Below are positions 12,101-24,100 of a stretch of DNA of 64,000 bases, piece by piece. A program made the translations under genes and the position numbers. Each line of letters begins with the position of its first letter. Within the stretch, counting starts at the first letter, position 1. Origin of the DNA: Symsagittifera roscoffensis (Eukaryota > Xenacoelomorpha > Acoela > Convolutidae); the NCBI RefSeq assembly GCF_963678635.1, contig NC_087065.1, positions 54,154,397-54,218,396 on the forward strand, given 5' to 3'. Under the pieces are notes generated by a model. The model made no database searches and had not been told where the DNA came from. It saw nothing but the letters and a program-made list of their open reading frames with translations.

Positions 12101-15100
12101 TTAAACACTCACAGAATCAATCATTCCCCAAGGAAATAGCATGCCTGACAAAGAAATCTGTCATTCCACCCCGCAGCCCTCTACAACCTCTTTGCCCCTT
12201 CATCGACAATCACGGATACTTACGTGCCAAAAGAAGGCTACAGAAAACCCCGCTTCTACTTTGCAGCCGACATCCAGTCATTCTGAACGCAGAAAACTAC
12301 CCAATACAACTCTTCATGAAGCAAACACACGAAATAAATTCCCATTGTGGAATGGAACACACCCGAAGCATTCTTCAGCAGGACTTTTAGATCATACGAT
12401 CACGCAAGCATCTGAAGAAAACTATTCGACAATGCATACCTTGCCGACGCCTTCGACAGGAACCAGTGAACCTCTGATGGCAGATCTACCCCTACAAAGA
12501 CTCCCTTTATCGGAAAACAGTTACCCCTTCTACTCTACAGGAATTGACTTCTTTGGCCCCTTTGCCACGCGGAACAACGACGAATACAGTAAGCGATACG
12601 TTCTCGTCTTCACCTGCCTCGTCACTCGAGCACTTCATTCAGAAATATGCCAGCAAATCGACACAAACTGAACTCTACAAGCCATACGCCGTTTCATCGC
12701 TAGACGCGGTAAACCCAGGATCATCTTCTCTGACAACGGAAAAGCCTTCGTTGCAGCTGACAAGGAATTACAGGAAAGCGTTTCTGAGATTCAACACAGC
12801 AACGACTTCAACAATCAATGCCAATTACTTGGAATAACCTGGAAGTTTAACCCACCTGCAGCTCCTCGCTTTGGTGGATCATGGGAACGCCTCATAAAAA
12901 CATTTAAGATTGCTTTCTACAAAGTCATTGGAACACGGACACTGGACGACAAAACTCTGTCAACCTTCACGTGCGAGGTTGAAGCTATGATGAATTCTCG
13001 CCCGCTAACCCACGTCTCATCAGACCCAACCGACGACAAGCCCCTTACACCCAATCACCTTCTACTAGGACGACCAACAAACAATTTGCCTCCCGGATTG
13101 TTTCTCCCTCGCCACACAACGGACAAGAGAACTTGGAAACAAGCTCAAGCCTTGAGTCAACAGTTCTGGAACAGATACCTCAAAGACTACTTGCCAACCT
13201 TGACGACCCGAACGAAATGGACAAAGCAAGTGGAAAATCTTCAGCAAGGAGACCTTGTATGGATACTGGAAGACCTAACGCCTCGAGGTCTTTGGCCCCT
13301 GGGACGGGTACTTCGTACTTTCCCAGGTGCAGACAGAATCGTTCGCTCCTGCGAAATTAAAACTAGCAGGGGGATTCTACACCGACCAGCAGTCAAACTC
13401 TCGCGAGTATTGGACCACAGTAACAACTAGATGACCAACATGATCAACGACAGCTAACAACTAGATGACCATTACAATCAACGACGACGTACCATCAGCT
13501 TCAACGAACAATTTTCTAATTTGCAACCTGCAAATGGGCCCGGCTATGTCTACGACATTTGAACTTTATTCTTTGCCAAACCTAATTTTACCACTTTTTC
13601 GACATGAATATGCCGCCAAATTAGTAAACTGAAAGACTCAAAACTCAAAAATCAAAAAGAAATCAGTTAAAAAGAAACAACTAAACTACGATCTGAAATT
13701 GGAATCTTAATCAACCAAAACGTATTGCCAGTGTCAATCAGGTTGTATCCCATTTGCCTATGATGTTTCATTCGTTCTATCGGAGCGAACGTTTTGATCA
13801 TTTTTCAAGGTTTTAACTTTGTGAGTAAGTCATCAATTCTTTTTTTATTTTTTTTGTAAAAGGTGGCATTAACTGTTACAAAGGAGTATTTATCCTGGTG
13901 CAGTCAAACAATGACTAATCTAACGTAAGAAAACTTAACAAAATCGACAAAACCACACAAACCACCCAACAGTTCCTGGGTAAGACTAGAGTGATATAGA
14001 CTATGAGTGATCTAACTCCTCTAGCGGTCATCGCAAAAAAGTCGACCTGGAAAAAAATATTAAAATTAGTGGATCGATAAAAAATCACAACCTCCAATTT
14101 AAAGGATACAACATGTACATCTTGTAAATAGAAAATACACTCCTCTAGGAAATGTACCCGTGTCGTAAAAGTGTAAATAGTTTGTAAAATATACAGATTG
14201 TAATATTCCGTCGGAGCCCCCGATATAAAATAAGACCATATAAATAGAGAACACTGCGGTGTAAAAAAGGCGCGGTCGGAAGACGGTCAGAGCTACATAG
14301 ACTATTTTTCCGTATTCAACATGACCATATTCTACAACGACGATAACGAATTCAAAAGGTATTAATTGTTGGGAAAAAATCAAGTCATACTGAGTATACA
14401 AGTGGATTTTACAAGACCAGTAAGTTTTTAAGAATCGTTCTTCAAGATTTGAAAGTTAGAAAGTTTTAATTGAAATTTTATCCGGTGAATCAATCAATCA
14501 AGGATGTCTATTATGGGTTCACCGTCAACGTAATCAAAAATATCGTTTAGGGGTTTCCATTTTTTAGGGGTTTCCATTTTCCCCATGGGTAGTTTTACAC
14601 TGAATCCTTCCAGACAGATACGAAAAAAAAACATCTCACTAAGCAAAAACCTGGCCAAATTGAGAAAAAAAGCGTCTCAGGTGAATATATATCACTTTCA
14701 AATCGAACATTTAGTAAATCAGTAAATCTTTTGAACGGACTCTATGAATATTGCCGCCCAAGATACTCCGAGAGAAAATAGCGACTTAAATATGCGTTTT
14801 TCTGTAGTCTTATGAAGATTATGTTCAGGTGTAAAGTTAAGGAATCATTTAGCTCGCGGTAATTACTGATGATTTCATGACACACTGGGTTTTCACTCTG
14901 CTATATCTTTCTTTTGGGTCAACGACATTGATTTACCGACCTCTCTTGGAACATAAAAAACCGTTTTCTGCAAAAATGTCGCAAAATTGTATGACAAAAA
15001 AGAGCAGTTTTCGCATCAGAATTTCAAGGATAGTATACATTGGAGTAGATGGATTCGTTGACAAAATTTAAGGTTTGGTCAGCCGAAACTAGATACCGTA

Positions 15101-18100
15101 AAATAATACAAAGAGGGGATGCTTTGGGGGCTGTCAGGAGGTGGATTCTCTGGTCTCAGGGGTGGGATCTCTGGGGGGGGGGGGGTCTCCGGGGATGGAA
15201 TCTCTGCATGGAAAATACACGTTTTAACTCTCTACCTGAATATGCACTTGCCTTGAACGAGTCGAGGAGGTACTTCTGCTGCTCCGTTTGCAGTTTCCTC
15301 GAAGCAGCCTGCAGCCGAGTCTCTATGATCTTTTCGCCCAGTTCCATCGACATAGGAGGAACCTAGGGAAAACCACAGTTCACAAATAGGAAAGAGGGAA
15401 CTGCGAAATTATCCTTAATATAACAGCGAATAAGATAAAACTAACAAAACTAGGGCAAAAATTGTAAAATGATGAAATGAAATGTATTCAAGAATTTGTA
15501 TCACAAAAAAGACAATAAACACTAAGACAACCGTTAATACAATTAGGCCAAAAGTTGAAATTATGAAAACGAAGGGGTTCAAATTTGCGACAAAAAAGGT
15601 GACTTTCAGACTTTCAGAATCTTCAAGCTAATAATTTATCAATGATGTTTTTGCAACTAATGCCAACATGAGCCAATCACATAGTCTTAACTTTTGTTGA
15701 TTATTTTCAAACTAGCGTGAACAGCTTTTTTGGTATTTGAAATTTACTCACGAAAATGAAATTTTCCTTGTTTTCCATGCGGTTCAAACTCAGAGACAAC
15801 GTTTCAAAACAACCGTTGATTTCTTTCCGGTCGACCGCCAAAATTATTTGCACTCTCTGTAGCAGAACTTTGGGCAGCCAAATGAACTTGTGAGCCCCGT
15901 CAATCGAAGACAGTTGATCCACGGAGTCAAAAATGATTACCAAATCCTGGCTAATTTTTCTCGAAACTTCGTCCAAAATGTTTCCAAAATTCTCAGACAG
16001 CCAAGCAAAATCATCCAGCGCTTGCTCCGGAATTCGAACGACTGGAATCCGAAACAAGTCTCGGATCTGACACATGATGGATTTCAAAACAGTGCTTATC
16101 TGTGCAGTTTCCGCTGTCGTTCCAAGAAACCGATAAATACAAATAGCTTTGTAGTTGAAATTTTCCCGCATCGTCCTAATGACAGATGAAACTATAGACG
16201 TTTTTCCGGATCCGCTGTCGCCGTAAATGACAATGGGAACGTTGTTGGCGGAGTTTTTAAGTGCCTCGAAGACTTTCTTTTCGACGTCGGGGCGAGGAAA
16301 ATATAGTCTAAAGCAATTGTTGCAGAAATGAGCGTGCTGCACAACTTCTTTCAATACGGGATTTCTCTCGAAGGCTTTTTTGTGTTTTCGGTTTGCCTCT
16401 ACGTGCTTGTTGATCATGCTAAAATAGAGTATGCTTAATAAATGTAGCCTTCGATAAATTGCCCCATCTTGCTACAAATCTGTGGTTAACTACCACGACA
16501 AAAATCATGATAACGGTTGCCGCCCGCACCGAGCGCCCATGGATTCTAATCGATTATAATGGATTCACGAGACAAAAATAATCGAAATTAATCCATTACG
16601 GATGTAAAATTCAGACCACGAAATCGATTATATAGCCATTATAATCGATTATTTTTGAACAAATATAATCCATTATAATCCATTATAATCGATTAAAATC
16701 CATTATTTTTGTCACTGAAATCGATTATTTTTGCCAAGATAATCCATTATAATCGATTATTTTGAAATGAAAATCCATTATAATCCATTATATTTGATTA
16801 TAATCCATTTCATTTTTAGAAGTAAATTCGATTATTTTTGCAAATTTTTGATGGATTATAATCGATTATTTTGTCATTTTATAGATGCTGACCATATTAT
16901 GACAATATAATCGATCATTATCCATGGGCGCTCGGTGCGGGCGGTTGTTGTGCCAGAGGCATAAAATGTCCAGACTATAGATTTAAGGCCCAAACATTAA
17001 TTTTATAACTCAGGGAATTTCTCGAGGGGATTTTCTCGAGGTAACTTTACGAAAACTTTCAAAATATTTGTCGGTTTTTTTTAGATCGACCAAATTGATT
17101 TTCCTAGCGCTCCCAGAACACATTTAAAAAACCCTATTTTGACAAGAAACTTAGTGCCTCAATCAAAATTTTGAAGAAAAAAAAACAGGTGAAAAATTTG
17201 CGTTTTTCGGCGCGCGCTACCCTTCAAAATTAGTGTTTTGGCGCCAGAGGCGGCTTAAGAAAAGTGTGGGTCAGCCGGAAATGGATGTCTGAAAATAATA
17301 CCAAAGTGGAACCTTTGTTTGGTGAGGGGTCGAATCCCTAAGGGAGAAAGCGTCAGCACCTCCACTCGACAAAACCTTGCGCCGACAAACCTGCATCGAC
17401 AAGTTTGCAACCGATTAGCGCAAGTAACATATATATTTGTGAAAAAGACAAATTTTAAAACGCCAAACAAGCCTGCTCGTGTATCGAAACAAAGCCCTGG
17501 ATGTTTCGACTGCCCTTTAGTCTGTATCGGATAGAACATTAAAAAAGCACAATATTTGAGAATATTAAACATTGAGTTCGAAATTTTGGGTAATAGCGCG
17601 TTCGACTAGCTCGCCTCAAATCGAATGAAACAATTTTGTAATGCATACAAACATAGGTCGCGTTACGCTTTCAGCATCATAAACAGAATATTTACAAGGC
17701 GCATTAACTTTTCCAGAGGATGACCAAATTGGCAATTGTCAAACCCTCAGCGAGTTCCGGAGAAATCAAAGGTAAATAACCCTTTTACATTTGAACTGAA
17801 GGAGTCTTCTAAACGGTACAAAACGTTTTTGGTAAAAATATTGTTTCGATCTCAAAAATTTACTGAATATAGAAAAACCGGTGGCGGAATTAAGCTGGGC
17901 TTCGACTCAAAGATTGGACCCCATGCCAACCCAAAATGTCCCTCTTTGTACTATTTTGGGATCTCTCTTTTGGCTGACTGAATTTAAACTTGTTCTAAAG
18001 CGCCTCTGGTGCCAATATATACTAATTTTGGTGGGGGTGCGCGCGGTAAATGATTGCAATTTTTTTGTCAACATTTTTCAAAACGGATGTACAAGTATAA

Positions 18101-21100
18101 AACGCTTTTTGGTCTGTTTTTTGAAAATCCGCTCCTCCTCTCGAGAAAATTCTAAATCGATCTCTCGAAAAACCACCCGAAGATAAAAAGTATTCCGCAT
18201 TTCTTCAAAAGTGGGAACAAAAATCGCTTTAGGTACGACAAAATTAATTTTTATACTTGTTTTAGTCTATTTGATAACTACTAAAATCTATTTTTGGTGA
18301 ATATTTTGGGACATAAAAACTATGACCCAGATCTGACACATGTATGTTCAAAACCTGAATCAGGCCTTGAGCAGGTCTGCATTTTTGACAAAATCCATAC
18401 CTGCCTCAGTCCTGTTTCAGACATGTCCATTTTTGAATGAAAAATGGACTATGTCTGCACAAGATCTGAAATAGGCAAGACTTTAAGAAGCTCAGATCTA
18501 ATTTCTAAGCTTTTGTAACATACGGGAGTGAACTTGGAATGAAAATCTTGCAAGAACTAATCAAAGGAATGCAAAGATTCAAAAAAGGTTATTAATATCT
18601 AATTAATATAATTTTGAAAGTGAATTACAATGTTGCTTACACGTTGTGCCCAAGAAAAACAGATAAATACTTTCTGTTTTTAAGCACCCATTATAGAAAA
18701 TCATTGGAAATTTCAAAAAAAAAACTATTAGATAAACTTGTAAAAACTTGAAGTCAATGGCGGATCATTTGGGTTGAGTACCACTGGTTTATCATAAACC
18801 AGTGGTACTCAACCCAAATGATCTGCCATTGATTTTCGGCTGGTGTTTATTCTTCAGTTATTTGCAGTTTGCTTAGTTTTTAGAAGGTAATGACCAAAAC
18901 AGTCGCCAAAATATTGGCGACACTTAAAATTAAAAATAAACGTTTTTAAAGGGTTAAAATAGCATCAAAGATAAATTATTTTGTTTTACGAGTTTCCAAT
19001 TCTTGACGTGAGATGGGGCAATATGGCCTCCTAGTTTCTGCTAGCGATCACTGATTGTAAGACGAAAACTCACAAACAAGACAAAAATATAAGCGCAGCG
19101 GAGCAAATGGTCGCTTTTTACCAAGGTAGCGTTTTACTCTAATTGATAATCCTGCTGAGGTGTCGCTTTTCTTAAATTTTACGAGTAGCCTTTTAACAAG
19201 TTTTTTTTGTTGTTCCAAGTTATGTTGTTACCGTCATCACTGCCAAAGGGGTAGACCACAAATGCGCATAATCTATGCCTTTCGTCTACCCGCTCCGACT
19301 TGTGCAGTTTATTGAAAAGTTGATGCATATATTTCCTTAAATTTTTAAATATCTTAAATTTGTTGTCATCTCTTATTATTGAAGAACTAAATTCTTCTTC
19401 TTCTCCTACTGACCTCTCGACGCTGTATCTGAAGTCGGCCTTGAATTGTTCGAGGTACTGTTTATGCTGGGGGTCGGAGGGGTCCATGCCACACTCCAGA
19501 CTGTCTATCTCGTACGCAAAGAAGTTCTCGCCATGATTTGAGCCACTGAAACGAAGAAAACGCCTCGAAATCTCTCGCTAAAGTTCAAAAAAACACGAAG
19601 GTTGTTCTCGCTAGAATTCATAGCGAGAAAAACCAAGGCCGTAACTAATGAGTTTTTTGGTGAGCGAAGAACAGTGTGTGAGAGAAGACGAAAACTGAAA
19701 GTTGTTCATGCGCCATTTTTAAAGTTGACTTTTTAATGTTTTCGTTTTGCGTATTTTATGACATTGAATTCTGCTTTTAAATACCGAAATTTATGGCAGT
19801 TCATTAATCTTTGTTGACTTGTAATTTCCGATAATTACGGTTAATTTACGTGTGAAATGAAATGTTGTCAATCAGCCAGCTACCCGAAACCGATCTGCCT
19901 CAGAACCGAAACGAGGCAGAAATATGGTCCGCCGACCCGGATAGGAGCACTTCCTGGATTTGAGAGCTGACCCGGCTAACCTTGGAGCTCTCACCTCTTC
20001 TCTTTCTGTTGGGGGGGGGGGCGAGGATATTCTCGCTAGAATTCATAGCGAGAAAAACCAAGGCCGTAACTAATGATTTTTCTGGTGAACGAAGAACAGT
20101 GTGTGAGAGAAGACGAAAACTGAAAGTTGATCATGCGCCATTTTTAAAGTTGACTTTTTAATGTTTTCATTTTGCGTATTTTATGACATTAAATTCTGCC
20201 TTTATATACCGAAATTTATGGCAGTTCGTTATTCTTTGATGACTTGTAATTTCCGATAATTACGGTTAATTTACGTGTGAAATGAAATGTTGTCAATCAG
20301 CCAGCTACCCGAAACCGATCTGCCTCAGAACCGAAACGAGGCAGAAATATGGTCCGCCGACCCGAACAGGAGCAGTTCCTGGATTTGAGAGCTGACCCGG
20401 CTAACCTTGGAGCTCTCACCTCTTCTCTTTCTGTTGGGGGGTGAGGATGTTCTCGCTAGAATTCATAGCGAGAAAAACCAAGGCCGTAACTAATGAGTTT
20501 TCTGGTGAACGAAGAACAGTGTGAGAGAGAAGACGAAAACTGAAAGTTGTTCATGCGCCATTTTTAAAGTTGACTTTTTAATGTTTTCTTTTTGCGTATT
20601 TTTCGACAGTGAATTCTGCTTTTAAATACCGAAATTTATGGCAGTTCGTTATTCTTGGATGACTTGTAATTTCCGATAATTACGGTTAATTTACGTGTGA
20701 AATGAAATGTTGTCAATCAGCCAGCTACCCGAAACCGATCTGCCTCAGAACCGAAACGAGGCAGAAATATGGTCCGCCGACCCGAAAAGGAGCAGTTCCT
20801 GGATTTGAGAGCTGACCCGGCTAACCTTGGAGCTCTCATCTCTTCTCTTTCTGTTGGGGGGTGAGGATGTTCTCGCTAGAATTCATAGCGAGAAAAACCA
20901 AGGCCGTAACTAATGAGTTTTCTGGTGAACGAAGAACAGTATGTGAGAGAAGACGAAAACTGAAAGTTGTTCATGCGCGATTTTTAAAGTTGACTTTTTA
21001 ATGTTTTCTTTTTGCGTATTTTTCGACAGTGAATTCTGCTTTTAAATACCAAATTTATGGCAGTTCGTTATTCTTTGTTGACTTGTAATTTCCGATAATT

Positions 21101-24100
21101 ACGGTTAATTTACGTGTGAAATGAAATGTTGTCAATCAGCCAGCTACGCAAAACTGATCTGCTTCAGAACCGAAACGAGGCAGAAATTTGGTGCGCCGAC
21201 CCGGACAGGAGCAGTTCCTGGATTTGAGAGCTGACGCGGCTAACTTTGGAGCTCTCACCTCTTCTCTTTCTGTTGGGGTGGAGGGCGAGGATGTTCTAGC
21301 TAAAATTCATAGCGAGAAAAACCAAGGCCGTAACTAATGAGTCTTCTGGTGAACGAAGAACAGTGTGTGAGAGAAGACAAAAACTGAAAGTTGTTCATGC
21401 GCCATTTTTGAAGTTGATTTTTTAATGTTTTCATTTTGCGTATTTTATGACATTGAATTCTGCTTTTAAACAGCGAAATTTATGGCAGTTCATTATTCTT
21501 TGTTGACTTGAAATTCCCAATAATTACGGTTAATTTACGTGTGAAATGAAATGTTGTCAATCAGCCAGCTACCCGAAACCGATCTGCCTCAGAACCAAAA
21601 CGAGGCAGAAATATGGTCCGCCGACCCGGACAGGAGCAGTTCATGGATTTAAGAGCTGACCCGGCTAACCTTGGAGCTCTCACCTCTTCTCTTTCTGTTG
21701 GGGTGGAGGGCGAGGATGTTCTAGCTAGAATTCATAGCGAGAAAAACCAAGGCCGTAACTAATGAGTTTTTTGTTTAACGAAGAACATTGTGTGAGAGAA
21801 GAAGAAAACTGAAAGTTATTCATGCGCCATTTTTAAAGTTGACTTTTTAATGTTTTCTTTTTGCGTATTTTTCGACAGTGAATTCTGCTTTTAAATACCA
21901 AAATTTATGGCAGTTCGTTATTCTTTGTTGACTTGTAATTTCCGATAATTACGGTTAATTTACCTGTGAAATGAATTGTTGTCAATCAGCCAGCTACGCA
22001 AAGATGATCTGCTTCAGAACCGAAATGAGGCAGAAATATGGTGCGCCGACCCGGACAGGAGCAGTTCCTGGATTTGAGAGCTGACCCGGCTAACTTTGGA
22101 GCTCTCACCTCTTCTCTTTCTGTTGGGGTGGAGGGCGAGGATGTTCTAGCTAGAATTCATAGCGAGAAAAACCAAGGCCGTAACTAATGAGTTTTTTGGT
22201 TAACGAAGAACAGTGTGTGAGAGAAGAAGAAAACTGAAAGTTATTCATGCGCCATTTTTGAAGTTGACTTTTCAATGTTTTCATTTTGCGTATTTTATGA
22301 CATTGAATTCTGCTTTTAAATGCCGAAATTTATGGCAGTTCGTTATTTTTTGTTGACTTGTAATTTCCAATAATTACGGTTAATTTATGTCTAAAATGAA
22401 ATGTTGTCAATCAGCCAGCTACTCGAAACCGATCTGCCTCAGAACCGAAACGAGGCAGAAATATGGTCCGCCGACCCGGACAGGATCAGTTCCTGGATTT
22501 GAGAGCTGACCTGGCTAACCTTGGAGCTCTCACCTCTTCTCTTTCTGTTGGGTGGGGGGGGGAGGATGTTCTCGCTAGAATTCATAGCGAGAAAAACCAA
22601 GGCCGTAACTAATGAGTTTTCTGGTGAACAAAGAACAACGTGTGAGAAAAGACTAAACCGAAAGTTTTTCATGCGCCATTTTTAAAATTGACTTTTTAAA
22701 GTTTTCATTTTGCGTTTTTTTTTACATTGAATTCTGCTTTTAAATACCGAAATTTATGGCAGTTCATGATTCTTTGTTGACTTGTAATTTCCGATAATTA
22801 CGGTTAATTTACGTGTGAAAAGAAATGTTGTCAATCAGCCAGCTACCCGAAACCGATCTGCCTCAGAACCGAAACGAGGCAGAAATATGGTCCGTCGACC
22901 CGGATAGGAGCACTTCCTGGATTTGAGAGCTGACCCGGCTAACCTTGGAGCTCTCACCTCTTCTCTTTCTGTTGGGGGGGGGGGGCGAGGATGTTCTCGC
23001 TAGAATTCATAACGAGAAAAACCAAGGCCGTAACTAATGAGTTTTCTGGTGAACGAAGAACAGTGTGTGAGAGAAGACGAAAACTGAAAGTTGTTCATGC
23101 GCCATTTTTAAAGTTGACTTTTTAATGTTTTCATTTTGCGTATTTTATGACATTGAATTCTGCTTTTAAATACCGAAATTTATGGCAGTTCGTTATTCTT
23201 TGTTGACTTGTAATTTCCGATAATTACGGTTAATTTACGTGTGAAATGAAATGTTGTCAATCAGCCAGCTACCCGAAACCGATCTGCCTCAGAACCGAAA
23301 CGAGGCAGAAATATGGTCCGCCGACCCGAACAGGAGCAGTTCCTGGATTTGAGAGCTGACCCGGCTAACCTTGGAGCTCTCACCTCTTCTCTTTCTGTTG
23401 GGGGTGAGGATGTTCTCGCTAGAATTCATAGCGAGAAAAACCAAGGCCGTAACTAATGAGTTTTCTGGTGAACGAAGAACAACGTGTGAGAAAAGACGAA
23501 AACTGAAATTTTTTCATGCGCCATTTTTAAAGTTGACTTTTTAAAGTTTTCATTTTGCGTTTTTTATGACATTGAATTCTGCTTTTAAATACCGAAAATT
23601 ATGGCAGTTCATGATTCTTTGTTGACTTGTAATTTCCGATAATTACGGTTAACTTACGTGTGAAATGAAAGGTTGTCAATCAGCCAGCTACCCGGAACCG
23701 ATCTTCCTCAGAACCGAAACGAGGCAGAAATATGGTCCGCCGACCCGGACAGGAGCAGTTCCTGGATTTGAGAGCTGACCCGGCTAACTTTGGAGCTCTC
23801 ACCTCTTCTCTTTCTGTTGGGGTGGAGGGCGAGGATGTTCTAGCTAGAATTCATAGCGAGAAAAACCAAGGCCGTAACTAATGAGTTTTCTGGTGAACGA
23901 AGAACAACGTGTGAGAAAAGACGAAAACTGAAATTTTTTCATGCGCCATTTTTAAAGTTGATTTTTTAATGTTTTCATTTTGCGTATTTTATGACATTGA
24001 ATTCTGCTTTTAAACGTCGAAATTTATTGCAGTTCATTATTCTTTGTTGACTTGAAATTTCCGATAATTACGGTTAATTTACGTGTGAAATGAAATGTTG

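Larger units (their letters stand above)
6420..13736 (+). mobile_element. BEL/Pao LTR retrotransposon, nearly full length, disabled
   Basis: Two 190-192-bp LTRs beginning TGTCTACGAC and ending GTCA are flanked by the 5-bp target duplication ATCAG (6,415-6,419 and 13,737-13,741). Between them, in order, are a Gln/Asn-rich gag with a DUF1759-like segment, a Cys/His region, an aspartic protease, reverse transcriptase with YMDD, RNase H and an integrase, which is the BEL/Pao order. The coding part is broken by several in-frame stops and frame changes, so this copy cannot make its own proteins. The LTRs differ at about seven positions plus one short indel by eye, suggesting a moderately old insertion. 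It is antisense within host intron 9. Confidence 0.93.
5150..15251. other. Intron 9: BEL/Pao insertion and TIR element
   Basis: A 10.1-kb intron. About 7.3 kb is the BEL/Pao retrotransposon (6,415-13,741 with target duplications), in antisense orientation to the host gene, and 0.88 kb is a TIR element (5,175-6,054). The stretch 13,742-15,070 is AT-rich with only a short 18-bp tandem duplication (GGGGTTTCCATTTT type, ~14,548-14,583). Nothing coding is recognised there. Confidence 0.75.
16419..19413. other. Intron 7: MITE and hairpin, no gene
   Basis: A 3.0-kb intron holding the 425-bp MITE (16,520-16,944), fragments of dispersed repeats (about 17,020-17,110 and 17,245-17,345) and the 79-bp hairpin (18,754-18,832). 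The open frames at 17,255-18,186 have no recognisable content. Confidence 0.65.

Noticed and set aside
15049-15366. Plus-strand frame over exon 9 region
   Set aside because: Antisense to exon 9, which joins neighbours in phase and matches the NWD family.
17321-17345. tRNA-like B-box word GGTCGAATCC
   Set aside because: No A box and no cloverleaf around it. The word belongs to a dispersed repeat.
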